Shown here in pieces: positions 43,897-53,919 of a DNA stretch of 63,941 nt; the stretch's first letter is position 1, and each line of letters opens with the position of its first letter. The translations under genes were made by a program, and so were the position numbers. The notes beneath the pieces were generated by a model. It saw only the letters and a list, made by a program, of their open reading frames with translations, searched no databases and was not told the DNA's origin. Source of the DNA: Lachnospiraceae bacterium (GTDB lineage Bacteria > Bacillota_A > Clostridia > Lachnospirales > Lachnospiraceae); NCBI GenBank assembly GCA_028694115.1, contig JAQUUB010000019.1, forward strand, positions 1 to 63,941, in the 5' to 3' direction.

Positions 43897-45630
43897 TTAA
43901 TATGCAGGTATTCCGTAACCATAAATCACGCTGCTACCTACTGCGTATTCTCTTTGCCTGCACATATCTCCTGAGTTACCCTCAACGGTATAAACCGTAC
44001 CATTCTCGCATTTTTCCACAAGTCCAGTATGGTCAATCGTTCCGTCGTTACCCCAGTCAAAGAAAATAATTGCTCCCGTAGGTGGTGTGGCATTTCTACC
44101 TTCCCATTGCTTATTCTTCTGAAACCAGTTTACCCCGTCACTGCACAGGGCATATTTAGGGATAATACCTTGTTCAATATATCCGCTTTGGTCTGCACAC
44201 CAAGATACAAAGCAGGCACACCATTCTACACGAGAATCGAATCCATACCACGACCAGTAAGGCTGTCCGCCCTTATTGCCAAGTTGAGATAAGGCAACTT
44301 CGATAATAGCCTGATTACCGCCACTGGTAAAAGCTCGACCATAAGGATAATATCTTAAAACGTGAGATACATATAACGTATCTCCGTAACTGTCCCAGCC
44401 TAATTTTTGAGCTTGGTTTGTGGAAAATTCCACTGCATTCGCATAGGAGTATCCGCCATAATTCTTCTTCGCCCAAGTAATATATCCGTTTCCAAAATTG
44501 TAGCCTTGTAATGCCAGTTTGATATTTTCCATATCAATTGGATTTTTTACACCTGCGGAATTAAGAGCAGCTTTTAGTTCCTGAACCCCGCATTGAATAG
44601 AGTAGTCGGGGTCTTGAATGCCATTTGGCTGTTTCGGGTATCTTGTGTTAAAAGCACCCTCTGCCGCCTGCATTGGGTCATTGCCCCTGCCACCGCTTTC
44701 CTGCATCATAACAGCCTTAATCAGTTCCACATATTCTGCAATACCATATTGTTTCGCATACTTGGCAATTGTCGGAGTGTAAGCTTCCACCTCTTGGCTC
44801 ACAGGAGTATATCCTGAATTTTCAGTTCCTCCTCCAAAAAGAGCGACCGCCGCACCTAGTAGAACGCAAATGACAACAATTACAACTGCTACCCAGCCTC
44901 CAGCGATTATTGCAGTGATAAGAGCTTTGGTACTTGCGATAATCGCCTTAACAGCTTGAATGGAAGCTTTTACCGAAGCCTTAACTCCTCTTGCTGTGGC
45001 TTCTGCTGCTTTCTTTGTTGCACGAGCTGCCCTTTGCGTTGCCTTTACACTTGTCTTAGCAGTGCTCTTTGCCACTCTTGCACTCTGTTCTGTGGTTTTG
45101 ATGGCTGTCTTTGAAGTCTTCTCTGCTGTCTTTAAGTATCTCCTTGTGGTTTTAGCAGGAGCTTTTACCCCACGCTTAATGGTTTTATTCCCAGTTGACC
45201 TGACTGACTGCTTTACAGTTTTTTCAACTTCTTTGGCTGTTCTGATAGATTGATTCTTTACTTTTCCAGATTGTCTTTTCAGTGATTGTTCCGCTCTCTT
45301 ATACTTAAAGTTTGCTACGCTTTGCTTAGTCTTTGCCACTTTCTCTTTTGTAAATTCGGCTGTTTTCTTCACATTGTCAATCGTGGTTTTGGTACTTTCT
45401 CTGCCAACTTTATCAAAAGTCTGTATTCCCCTGCGTGTTCCAGCAGATAGTCCCGTTGAATCTTTATTAGAAGCATACTCTCCACCAGAATTTTCATCTG
45501 TTCGCACCGCTTGTTCTGCTTTATCTTTTGTTGCCACATATGCGTGTTTTACTCTATCCGTTGCAATCGCAGCCCGGTCTAGAGTTTTGATTGTGCTTTT
45601 TATCACATCTTTTGTTTTTATATCTGCCAT
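43897..45630 (-). CDS. Conjugation cell-wall hydrolase: lysozyme-like plus CHAP domains
   Basis: 577 residues. The N-terminal 220 residues are Lys/Thr/Ala-rich repeats, probably coiled or disordered and cytoplasmic. A membrane segment follows (about 235-265, AGGWVAVVIVVICVLLG). A VirB1/Orf14-like lysozyme domain comes next (IAEYVELIKAVMMQESGGRG), then a CHAP amidase/endopeptidase domain (VEWCACFVSWCADQSGY with catalytic Cys, and DHTGLVEKCENG with His). It opens a path through peptidoglycan for the mating channel. Corresponds to CD1107/Tn916 Orf14 class proteins. Confidence 0.9.
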   Translation of the reverse strand: MADIKTKDVIKSTIKTLDRAAIATDRVKHAYVATKDKAEQAVRTDENSGGEYASNKDSTGLSAGTRRGIQTFDKVGRESTKTTIDNVKKTAEFTKEKVAKTKQSVANFKYKRAEQSLKRQSGKVKNQSIRTAKEVEKTVKQSVRSTGNKTIKRGVKAPAKTTRRYLKTAEKTSKTAIKTTEQSARVAKSTAKTSVKATQRAARATKKAAEATARGVKASVKASIQAVKAIIASTKALITAIIAGGWVAVVIVVICVLLGAAVALFGGGTENSGYTPVSQEVEAYTPTIAKYAKQYGIAEYVELIKAVMMQESGGRGNDPMQAAEGAFNTRYPKQPNGIQDPDYSIQCGVQELKAALNSAGVKNPIDMENIKLALQGYNFGNGYITWAKKNYGGYSYANAVEFSTNQAQKLGWDSYGDTLYVSHVLRYYPYGRAFTSGGNQAIIEVALSQLGNKGGQPYWSWYGFDSRVEWCACFVSWCADQSGYIEQGIIPKYALCSDGVNWFQKNKQWEGRNATPPTGAIIFFDWGNDGTIDHTGLVEKCENGTVYTVEGNSGDMCRQREYAVGSSVIYGYGIPAY

Positions 45631-45642
45631 AGAGCCTCCTTT

Positions 45643-46137
45643 CTAGCTCTGCTGGATTACTCTTTTGAATTTTACAGAACTCTTATTTATGAATTGGTTG
45701 ATTAACCTGCTCTCGGCTTTTGTTTCCGCATAAGCGGTAATTGTAATGGTCTTGTCATTCCAATTTAATGTGTAACTGTCAGTCGCAACATTTGTAATAT
45801 GATGATTCGCCAAAAAATCCCGTAGCTTTTTCATTTCTTCCAGATTATCTGACATAATCACATTCACATAAGTTCTATCCTTTGACAGCTTTTCATTTAC
45901 AAAGCAAGCCAGAGAGCAACCAACTCCACCTGCAACTGCTACCACAAGCATTGCAATAGAATTATCAGCCGACACAACCCGCTTCGTTATCCAGAAATAA
46001 ATAAAGTCGGAAAGTATTACAGCAAATCCTGCAATTACCCACCGACTTCTTTGAATCATTATTGTTTTTGTAGTGCCTAGTGCATTATCTACAACCTTTG
46101 CTATAAACAATGCCACTAAGTAAATAATGCCACTCAT
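45643..46137 (-). CDS. DUF5698/YebE-like membrane protein of the ICE
   Basis: 164 residues with three N-terminal hydrophobic segments and a C-terminal soluble domain (MSDNLEEMKKLRDFLANHHITNVATDS) resembling the DUF2179-type domain of DUF5698 proteins. Members of this group are often found in Tn1549-like elements between sortase and hydrolase genes. Role in transfer unknown. Confidence 0.65.
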   Translation of the reverse strand: MSGIIYLVALFIAKVVDNALGTTKTIMIQRSRWVIAGFAVILSDFIYFWITKRVVSADNSIAMLVVAVAGGVGCSLACFVNEKLSKDRTYVNVIMSDNLEEMKKLRDFLANHHITNVATDSYTLNWNDKTITITAYAETKAESRLINQFINKSSVKFKRVIQQS

Positions 46138-46149
46138 ACACTTCTCCTT

Positions 46150-46914
46150 TTATTTTGTGTTTAATTTTGCTACTACAACGAATCTGCCATTATTACGGGA
46201 ATACTCACAAGTAGATAAGGTAATGAGCTTATCCCCATATTGGGCAGATACTCCCGTTGCATATAACGCTAATTCCTTGCACTTTGCGATATAATTATCG
46301 TAGTCCTCACTATTTTCAGCGTCTACAAAACGATAATATTGAAATCCATCACTGGAATAAGCGACAGTTTTAAACACTGCAACAATCTCATATTCTCTAT
46401 GCTGCGTAACACTGTCAAAAGTAATTGTCTTATGATTTTCATAGAATCCTTTACTCTCATATTTCGTAAGCTCAGCAAACATCGAGCCATCATTCATATG
46501 ATGTCCATAGATGATGAGATTGTCGCTTGGCTTACCTACATCACAATTCTCCTGCACATAAGGACAGCCATATTCCGAATAGGATTTGTCAAACTTATGC
46601 TTTAAGTAAAAGTCTGGTTCATATTTTGACTGAACCACCGGATAATTGATTTTTGTGTCTTTTACTTGTATCCACCCTACCATATCATTGTTCTGAATAT
46701 ACAGCTTCTGATAATGGGGTAAAAACTCTGTGTCTCCGTCATAAATCATTGGTTTTTCCTCTTTCTCTGGTTCTGTTTCCACAACTTCTACAAGGTCACT
46801 ATATAATTCCTGCTGCTTTTGAGAATCCAGATAATTCTTTACGACTGCTCCCATACTTACAAGGAACACGATACCTAATATGGCAATTATAATTCGATAT
46901 GTCTTTATCTTCAT
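46150..46914 (-). CDS. srtB: Class B sortase of the ICE
   Basis: 254 residues from MKIKTYRIIIAILGIVFLVSM. An N-terminal anchor is followed by a sortase B fold with His in IIYGHHMNDGSMF, Cys in LITLSTCEYSRNNGRF and the paired Arg. This is the second class B sortase in the window. Its neighbours are conjugation genes, so its substrate is probably an ICE-encoded or mating-related surface protein outside this segment. Confidence 0.88.
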   Translation of the reverse strand: MKIKTYRIIIAILGIVFLVSMGAVVKNYLDSQKQQELYSDLVEVVETEPEKEEKPMIYDGDTEFLPHYQKLYIQNNDMVGWIQVKDTKINYPVVQSKYEPDFYLKHKFDKSYSEYGCPYVQENCDVGKPSDNLIIYGHHMNDGSMFAELTKYESKGFYENHKTITFDSVTQHREYEIVAVFKTVAYSSDGFQYYRFVDAENSEDYDNYIAKCKELALYATGVSAQYGDKLITLSTCEYSRNNGRFVVVAKLNTK

Positions 46915-46945
46915 TTTTCCAGTCCTTTCAAGAACCAAGCGAGAG

Positions 46946-49279
46946 CTAAATGCCCTCGCCCGGTTTTGTTGTCATCAGTTTATAAAGTTTCGTATTCTTA
47001 GGGAATTTATTTGCAAAAGGCACTAAGGCACTGCCTACCTTAATCAACCCATGCCCTGCGTCTACATTGGTAATATAGGAAAGCTGCAAGTCTGAAATGT
47101 TAAGGAGTTTTGCAAGTTCAATTCTATCTGTAGATGCCTGATTCAGCATAATAATAAATTCACTATTTGCAAGCATTGTCCTTGCTGTATGGCTCTGCAA
47201 AAGGTCGTCAACATTCTGAGTAATACCACTTGCATATGCACCATATTTTCTTACACGCTTCCACAGTGTAAAGAGGAAGTTCGCTGAATATTCGTGCTGG
47301 AACAAAAGATATATCTCATCAATAAAAATAAAAGTATGCTTTCCTTTCGCTCTGTTTTGCGTAATTCTGTTCAGAATACTATCCAGAACGACAAGCATAC
47401 CAATCGGCATAAGCTGTTTTCCCAAGTCCAAGATGTCATAGCAGATAAGACGATTATCCGTATCTACATTCGTTGGCTTTGCAAAGGTATTTAATGAACC
47501 ATGCGTAAATAATTCGATGGCAAGGGCAATCTCTTTTGCCTCTGGCTCTGGCTGGCTTAATAACTCTGCCCTAAAATCCTGCAAGGTTGGAACTGTACCT
47601 GTATAATCATTTTGCTGATAGGTATGATATACACTTGCAGTACATCTATCAATGATGGATTTCTGCTTTGCTCCAAGATTTTTCCCGCCAATGAGCTGTT
47701 CGCAAAGAGACATAATAAACTCGGACTTAAGGATAACTGGATTTGCTCCGTCTCCATAATCCTTGTTCATATCCATCGCATTGATATGGTTTGGTGAGGT
47801 GGCTGAAATATTGATAATCTCTCCTCCCATTGCTTTTACAAGCTGCGAATATTCTCGCTCTGGGTCGATTACAATAATATCTGCATCGCTGGATAACATC
47901 TGATTGATTATTTCTCCCTTTGCAGCAAATGACTTACCGCCACCAGATACTCCTAAAATAAACTCATTACCATTTAAGAGCTGTTTTCTGTCTCCAATAA
48001 TCATATTTTTGCTGATAACATTCTGACCGTAATAGATACCATTTTCGTGGTAAATATCCTGCACTCTAAAAGGCATAAACACAGCCAAGCTTTCTGTGGT
48101 AAGTGTTCGGAACGTATCAATTTTTCTCACACCAAATGGCATTGCTGTTTTCAGTCCATCCATCTGCTGGAATTTCAGAACTGCAAACTGACACAAATGC
48201 TTTCTTGCTGTTGTAAGAAGTGCTTCTGTATCATTGTCTAACTGCTCTTTTGAATCCGCTGTATGAACCATAGTAAGCACCGCAAACATCATTCTCTGGT
48301 CACGAGTGGTAAGGTCATCAAGGAACTCTTTCATCTCTCTTTTCTGCTGTTCCATATCATATGGTACTGTCGCTGAGAAGTTGTTATTCTGATTCTGTTT
48401 TCTCTGCCAGTTCGTAATATTTGTTTCTACTCCAAGAAGTCTGCTCTCAGCTTCTTTTACCGCTTCATCTGTTGGCACTGGTACAATATCAATAGACATC
48501 ATCAGATTTCTATTCATATCCGTAAGTTCCGCTACCATACTGTCCTTGATATAGGATGCGTACTCTCTTAAAAAGATTACCCTGCCATATCTCTTTCCCA
48601 TTTTGAAATAGTCATTTTCAAATTCCATAGAGTCAGGGCATACATAATCCTTAAAACTATGCCCCTTTTTACGGTTATCTTTTGGGTCAAAATGAAAAGA
48701 GGATTCTTCTCCCACTCGGAAAAAGTCGTGGATAATACGAAGTCTTTCATCGGTTTCAAGCTCTACGCATTTGCTGCCTAATCTGCTAAAATGTGAAATC
48801 AGGTCAGCACCTACCCTTGAAAAATACACTCTTGCATCTTCAACAGATTTTTTATTGATGGAAATCGTAACATATTTATCCTGCACAGTGGCATTCGCCC
48901 CGGTTGCTTTATCAAGGAGCATTTTATTGTATTCCTCACGATATTCGTCAAGCTCATCTTCTTTTCTTGGAATAAGAATTGTCTTTTCAAAATCCAGTCG
49001 GTTCAATCTTCTATTGTTGATAGTGAGCTTTGTAGTCGCCCCGCTATCAAGAGCATTTAAAAGCTCTGAATATTCAAGAAACATTGCTTCTTTATCCTCT
49101 CTACTTGCCACTGCATAGTTAATATCCGTAAACTTAAAGCTCTTAGAATACTTGTCTTTCCCGCTTTTAAAGATTCCGTCATCATAAATCACATTCACTG
49201 GCAGCACATCCTGCACCCCTTTGGGTACAACAAATTTCTCTTTATCCTGTTTAAATAAAGTTGTTAGTGTTTTAATCAT
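46946..49279 (-). CDS. virB4: VirB4-like conjugation ATPase (CD1110 type)
   Basis: 777 residues. The N-terminal VirB4 domain is followed by the ATPase with Walker A GVSGGGKSFAAKGE near residues 443-456 and Walker B HTFIFIDEIYLLF near 620-632. It powers the type IV secretion channel from the cytoplasmic side. It overlaps the PrgI gene by eight bases and precedes the sortase gene by 31 bases. Confidence 0.93.
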   Translation of the reverse strand: MIKTLTTLFKQDKEKFVVPKGVQDVLPVNVIYDDGIFKSGKDKYSKSFKFTDINYAVASREDKEAMFLEYSELLNALDSGATTKLTINNRRLNRLDFEKTILIPRKEDELDEYREEYNKMLLDKATGANATVQDKYVTISINKKSVEDARVYFSRVGADLISHFSRLGSKCVELETDERLRIIHDFFRVGEESSFHFDPKDNRKKGHSFKDYVCPDSMEFENDYFKMGKRYGRVIFLREYASYIKDSMVAELTDMNRNLMMSIDIVPVPTDEAVKEAESRLLGVETNITNWQRKQNQNNNFSATVPYDMEQQKREMKEFLDDLTTRDQRMMFAVLTMVHTADSKEQLDNDTEALLTTARKHLCQFAVLKFQQMDGLKTAMPFGVRKIDTFRTLTTESLAVFMPFRVQDIYHENGIYYGQNVISKNMIIGDRKQLLNGNEFILGVSGGGKSFAAKGEIINQMLSSDADIIVIDPEREYSQLVKAMGGEIINISATSPNHINAMDMNKDYGDGANPVILKSEFIMSLCEQLIGGKNLGAKQKSIIDRCTASVYHTYQQNDYTGTVPTLQDFRAELLSQPEPEAKEIALAIELFTHGSLNTFAKPTNVDTDNRLICYDILDLGKQLMPIGMLVVLDSILNRITQNRAKGKHTFIFIDEIYLLFQHEYSANFLFTLWKRVRKYGAYASGITQNVDDLLQSHTARTMLANSEFIIMLNQASTDRIELAKLLNISDLQLSYITNVDAGHGLIKVGSALVPFANKFPKNTKLYKLMTTKPGEGI

Positions 49280-49637
49280 TCTGTTTCTTTGCCTCCTTCA
49301 TCTTCTGTTCGATATTTGTTTTCATTAACTCGTAATAGGTATTGGTGGACTTAAACACCAATTTCTTTGGCATAAGAAATTCGGATTTAATCCACGCCCA
49401 AATTGCTTTTTCAGCAGTCATTCCGTTATATTTAAAAAATCCAAGTGCTGCGAAGGGAAATGCTCCAACAACGCATACCCAAGATGTCGTTTCCATTCCA
49501 AGATAGGGTTTGCCTAGAAAATAAATTCCTACAGCTACACCACAAGCAAGGACAGAAAAAATGAACTGTCTAAGTGACAGTCCAAAAAACATTGATTCTG
49601 TGAAGTTTCTTATTTCTCGGTTGATTTTTACTTCCAT
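49272..49637 (-). CDS. PrgI-family conjugation membrane protein
   Basis: 121 residues beginning MEVKINREIRNFTESMFFGLSLRQFIFSVLACGVAVG, the PrgI signature, with two membrane segments and a C-terminal charged tail. VirB3-like role next to VirB4 in the channel. It overlaps virB4 by eight bases, the usual arrangement. Confidence 0.88.
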   Translation of the reverse strand: MEVKINREIRNFTESMFFGLSLRQFIFSVLACGVAVGIYFLGKPYLGMETTSWVCVVGAFPFAALGFFKYNGMTAEKAIWAWIKSEFLMPKKLVFKSTNTYYELMKTNIEQKMKEAKKQND

Positions 49638-49672
49638 AGAGTCTTCCTTTCTTCTCTGATATATGTCAATTT

Positions 49673-50509
49673 TTATAGTCCCATCATTTCTCGAATAATC
49701 CTATCCGCCATTTTTACTGTTCCCACAAGAATCAGCATATTGAATACTAACTCTCCAATATATGCCCACACCTGCGTTACTGCTGCTGCGTCTGGATTTA
49801 CCACTGGTGGGGAAGACGCAAACACAGAGAAAATAATGCAAGCCAGAGCAATGACTGCTCCTTCCAGTAACACTGCACAATAGCTTTTCACAAAACTCTT
49901 TCCGATATTTTGCGATGGCTCTCCTGCAAACGTAGATAGCGGAATCGGTGCCAGTGCTGTGTACATATACATTTTGAAAAATCTTCCGTACACACTCATT
50001 ATCAAGATGAACGATAATACCGTTACGATAAGTCCGCCGATTAGCGTGACTGCCCACAAGGGAATGCTTTCAAAAAATCCACAGTCCTCAATTGTCGTAA
50101 TCATTTCTGCTGGAAGCGTCGTTTTATTTGGCACGCCAAATCCAGCCGCTTTCATTATGGTAGACATCGTTCCTTGAGCAATGCTGAAAAGTGCAATCAT
50201 CAGTTCCATTCCGTAGGTAATTACGCCCTTTGCAATTGCGAATCTAACGAACAGTTTTAATGCGTGTTCGGGTTTCTTAACCTCTGTAAAAGAGCCACAG
50301 GTTTTAATCACCCCTACGACAAAGAAAAGTACCAGTAACGCAATACCGATTGCCTGAACTGCTCCATTGATATCTACGATTACTTTCCATATCCCTCCAC
50401 CTTTGAAGTTCTGAGGTGTAGTAGTAAGCAATGTCCATATTTCTCCCATCTTGTCATTCCACGTCTTCAAGGCATTTTCGAGGTTTTGAACTACCCAGTT
50501 ATCACTCAT
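49673..50509 (-). CDS. VirB6/TrbL-like channel protein (CD1112 type)
   Basis: 278 residues from MSDNWVVQNLENALKTWND, behind GGAGG. Six or more membrane segments with the loop PIPLSTFAGEPSQNIGKSFVKSYCAVLLEG typical of the family. It forms part of the inner-membrane mating channel. It lies between the Maff2 and PrgI genes in the usual order. Confidence 0.85.
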   Translation of the reverse strand: MSDNWVVQNLENALKTWNDKMGEIWTLLTTTPQNFKGGGIWKVIVDINGAVQAIGIALLVLFFVVGVIKTCGSFTEVKKPEHALKLFVRFAIAKGVITYGMELMIALFSIAQGTMSTIMKAAGFGVPNKTTLPAEMITTIEDCGFFESIPLWAVTLIGGLIVTVLSFILIMSVYGRFFKMYMYTALAPIPLSTFAGEPSQNIGKSFVKSYCAVLLEGAVIALACIIFSVFASSPPVVNPDAAAVTQVWAYIGELVFNMLILVGTVKMADRIIREMMGL

Positions 50510-50583
50510 TTTTTCGTACCTCCTTTGTAAAATAGGGTGTACCAGATTATCCGGCACACCCCTCATTGATAACAAACCTCGTC

Positions 50584-50952
50584 TTACGCTCCAGTGATAA
50601 GAGTAAGAATTTCTTTTGCAAATGTGATGATAATACCACCTGCAAGCGTAAGGAATCCGTTAGCTCTCTGTGATGGGTCGTGAGATTTCAGTGACAAGCC
50701 TACCTGCACAATACCAAATCCTAAAAGGATAAGACCAATCGCACGAATCAGGCTAAAGATAAATGTGGATAGATTATTGATAACGGTAAGAGGGTCGCCT
50801 CCTTCAGCAGCAAATGCCACTGTACCCGTTCCAATAATCAAAGCACCCATAATCATCATTGTGCAGTATGCCTTAAAACCTTTTTTTACCTTTCCTGTCA
50901 TTGGAAGTTTCTTAGTTACCTTTGTTTCGTTATTTTTCTTAAAAAATGTCAT
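50584..50952 (-). CDS. Maff2-family conjugation membrane protein
   Basis: 122 residues from MTFFKKNNETKVTKKLPMTGKVKKGF, the Met that lies eight bases from GGAGG. A signal-like segment (MMIMGALIIGTGTVAFA) and two further hydrophobic helices are seen. It is VirB2/pilin-like in size and placement and may form a pore or minor pilus component. The family function is not proven. Confidence 0.78.
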   Translation of the reverse strand: MTFFKKNNETKVTKKLPMTGKVKKGFKAYCTMMIMGALIIGTGTVAFAAEGGDPLTVINNLSTFIFSLIRAIGLILLGFGIVQVGLSLKSHDPSQRANGFLTLAGGIIITFAKEILTLITGA

Positions 50953-50968
50953 ATTCATTTCCTCCAAA

Positions 50969-51409
50969 TTATAAGTTGTTGTTTCCTTCAAAATCCTCAT
51001 CGGATAGAAGTTCATAGTTTGTTTCTCCATAGTTCTCACTTGGAAGCATTGTAAGGTCCATCGGAATCATAGAGATAGTTGTGTGTTCAATTGTTACCTC
51101 ACCGTGTGCATACGGTTTTTCTTTTCCATCTGTTGTCATAGCTACATTTGGATGTTTTAAAATGTCATACTTCAAGTCCATCACTGGTCGTTCTCCTCGA
51201 ATGAAAAGAATGGCATATTGATTATCCAGAAGTCTTACTTCATCTGGAGTGAGGAGTTCTCTGCCACTTATTTGATAATTCGTGGAGTAGTTACCACTTC
51301 TGCCTGTACTTTTTCCGAAGGTATTCGTATCAATGGTTTCCTTGCCTAGAAGTTCTGACACATATTTATGGGTTGACTGTTCGTTTCCACCAAGATAGAG
51401 GAACTCATC
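50969..51409 (-). CDS. virD4: VirD4-type coupling protein, second exon
   Basis: The C-terminal 146 codons and the stop of the coupling protein, from DEFLYLGGNEQSTHKYVSELLGKETIDTN. They follow directly from the end of exon 1 (…WESIVGNC) once the intron at 51410-53919 is removed. The joined product has 597 residues, a normal size. Without splicing the ATPase loses conserved C-terminal motifs such as YLGGNEQSTHKYVS. Confidence 0.88.
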   Translation of the reverse strand, partial: DEFLYLGGNEQSTHKYVSELLGKETIDTNTFGKSTGRSGNYSTNYQISGRELLTPDEVRLLDNQYAILFIRGERPVMDLKYDILKHPNVAMTTDGKEKPYAHGEVTIEHTTISMIPMDLTMLPSENYGETNYELLSDEDFEGNNNL

Positions 51410-53919
51410 ATGAGGTAAGCTTCCGCTCATCCTTTGCAGGACTTGCTTCCACTCCCTCCCAAACCGCACGTACACCTCTCGATGTATACGGCTTTCCGCT
51501 TACTATATTTGCGGTTGCTATGAATGAATTAACTTATGGCATTCGGGACATACTACCAGAGTTTTTCTTCTGCGTTTCCGCATAAGAGCCACCCAGTCTG
51601 CATTTCCCTTTAAATCTTTGAGTTTCTTGACCTGATGAATCTCCAGTTTTCTACAGTCTTTATTGCATAGTTCACAGGTATGTCGCTCAACTCTCTGTTT
51701 TAAGGTATTGGTCTTTGCGTACTTTGAATACTGTGGAAGTTCGCTCACATTGTCGAACTTCGTAGCCTTCTCTTTGCGCTTAAAACCATCCTTATAAAAA
51801 GTAGTCTGCTTTCTACCGCTTTTCGTGTCGTATGAAACTGTAAATAAATCTTTTACGCAGTATCTCCGCTTAATTTCATGTACATTTGTCTTATATTTAC
51901 AGGCAAATGTTTTGTACATACTGTATTTCATTACATTTCCAAATCTTCCAATTTTGAAGGAATCATTAGCAATAGAGTAATAGTTGTACAGTCCACGAAC
52001 TTCTGCATTGTACCTTGCCAGGATTTCAATATCATTTTGATTCACCAGTTTTCCCCTGTGAAGGGCAACGAATCTCTCTTTGCCGTTTTCATTGATTTTA
52101 ATTTTAATCGCCTTGTATTCCATCAGTTTATTGACCCATTTTTCTCTCGGTACTAAAAGTTTTACAACTCCCGTCTGACATCTCTGCACTTTTCCATTCG
52201 CCGTTTTTTTAAGATTTTGGCTTCTGGATACAGTGATGTCGTATCCAAGAAATCTGGCTCTGTCTCCTGTATGGGTTATCTTTGTTTTCGCATCTGACAT
52301 TTCCAGTTTCAGCTTATCTCTCAAAAAGACTTTAATGTCCTGTTTGATTTTCTCCGCATCCTCTTTACTGCCAATTACACCCACCAGAAAATCATCCGCA
52401 TATCTTGTGTACTGCATTCGCTTGTAATCTGCATCTTTAACAACTGTCGGTGTAGTAGACTTCTCTATACGTTCCAGTTCTTTCAATGCTTTGCATCTGA
52501 TTTTTCTTTCTTCTGGTGTTATTGAGTTCCAGATTTCCTTTCCTTTAGCACGATACCTGTAAGCCTTTCCAACACTGGATTTGTATGCAGTTGCAAATCG
52601 TTTCCTTTTTGCTTTTGTATTAAATTCCTCCGCATACTTCTCCATATATCTGTCAAGCTCATTTAGATACACATTACACAGCACTGGACTAACACCCGAC
52701 CCCTGCGGTACACCGCTGTAGGTTCTTCCATAAGTCCATTGTTCCATATAACCCGCTTTCAGAAATTTCCATATTAGCTGAATGAATGCTTCATCATCAA
52801 TCCTTTTTGCAAGCAGACTGATGATTACATGATGGTCGAAACTGTCAAAGCAGGCATGAATGTCTCCTTCCACAAACCAGTTTGTCCCCGTAAAGGTATT
52901 CTGAATCTGCATTAGGGCAGTCTGACAGCTTCTGTTCGGTCTGAAACCATGTGATTTGTTACTAAACACTGGCTCATAAATACTTTCTAAAATCATTTTA
53001 ACGACTTCCTGCACCAGTTTGTCATTGCCCGATTGGATTCCCAATGGACGTTTTTTATTGCTGTTTTTCTTTTCTATATAGACTCTTTTTGCAGGTTTTG
53101 GTTGGTAACTACGGTCTTTTAGGGTTCCAATTATCCCCTCAATTCTTTCGTCACTCATGCCATCAATAGATGTTCCATCAGCACCAGCAGTCATACTGCC
53201 AGTATTGGCATATATATTCTGATATGCCAGCCAATAGAAATCTGGATTGTACAGATTCCTGTATAATCTTTGAAATCTGTAAGTTTCATTCTTTGACTTT
53301 TCCGTCAAATTACTTAATACTTCGATTGGATTTCTCAATGCCTCACGCACCTTCCTTTCTTTGAGTATTAGTGAATAAGCTGCTCCCCTTCGCCATGTGA
53401 ACGTCATTAACGTCTCGGACTACTATGGGAGCTGTGTGACCATGACTGTTACCAGTTTTAGGTCATCCCCAGTTAGTAAATACAGGATTAGCATTCAGTG
53501 TTGTCGGATACCGACTTTCGCCATTTATCCGCTGTCTTGCGGTTGTTCTTCCATGAGTATCGCTTGATTTCATAACTGCGAAATGCAATCAACATGAAAA
53601 GCATACGTTTCAATCCTTTTCGTATGCAGGGCACGGGTTCCCCCACTCTGGCTATCGTTTAAGCAGTTTAGCTTTGCACCTCATACACTGATTTTTATTC
53701 TTGAACATTCAAATACATAGGATTTGTATTATTCTGTTCAGGCTCATAATGAGCGACAACATGCTACACTCCCCTTCAGGTTTCCCATCTCGGATAAGTT
53801 GTAGAATAATAGGTTGTGACCGATGTCACTTTGATACTTTTTCCTACCGCTTGCTAAAGGCGGTATCCCATATATACCGCGCGACCTTTTTAACATGCGC
53901 CGGTCGCTTCTGGGCGCAC
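51410..53919 (-). mobile_element. Group II intron inside virD4
   Basis: 2510 bp. The 5' end is GTGCGCCC, the standard group II start. The 3' end …CTTACCTCAT has the AY ending. Domain V-like sequence lies near 51440-51490 with AGCCGTATAC…GTGCGGTTTGG. Exons join as GGTAACTGT|GATGAGTTC, giving Gly-Asn-Cys-Asp-Glu-Phe in phase 0. The intron has its own reverse transcriptase gene. 53408-53919 holds RNA domains I-IV and no gene. Confidence 0.9.
51518..53407 (-). CDS. ltrA: Group II intron reverse transcriptase/maturase with HNH endonuclease
   Basis: 629 residues as an open frame. The true start may be a GTG or TTG near the AAAGGAAGG at about residue 18-25. RT motifs include KRPLGIQSGNDKLVQE, ACFDSFDHH, YSGVPQGSGVSPVLCNVYL and TRYADDFLVG (YADD near 335-338). 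A maturase X domain follows. The C-terminus is an HNH nuclease (CELCNKDCRKLEIHQVKKL … CPECHKLIHS). All catalytic residues are present, so it looks active in splicing and homing. It has a TGxxxGADGxS-like segment near residue 70. Confidence 0.92.
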   Translation of the reverse strand: MTFTWRRGAAYSLILKERKVREALRNPIEVLSNLTEKSKNETYRFQRLYRNLYNPDFYWLAYQNIYANTGSMTAGADGTSIDGMSDERIEGIIGTLKDRSYQPKPAKRVYIEKKNSNKKRPLGIQSGNDKLVQEVVKMILESIYEPVFSNKSHGFRPNRSCQTALMQIQNTFTGTNWFVEGDIHACFDSFDHHVIISLLAKRIDDEAFIQLIWKFLKAGYMEQWTYGRTYSGVPQGSGVSPVLCNVYLNELDRYMEKYAEEFNTKAKRKRFATAYKSSVGKAYRYRAKGKEIWNSITPEERKIRCKALKELERIEKSTTPTVVKDADYKRMQYTRYADDFLVGVIGSKEDAEKIKQDIKVFLRDKLKLEMSDAKTKITHTGDRARFLGYDITVSRSQNLKKTANGKVQRCQTGVVKLLVPREKWVNKLMEYKAIKIKINENGKERFVALHRGKLVNQNDIEILARYNAEVRGLYNYYSIANDSFKIGRFGNVMKYSMYKTFACKYKTNVHEIKRRYCVKDLFTVSYDTKSGRKQTTFYKDGFKRKEKATKFDNVSELPQYSKYAKTNTLKQRVERHTCELCNKDCRKLEIHQVKKLKDLKGNADWVALMRKRRRKTLVVCPECHKLIHS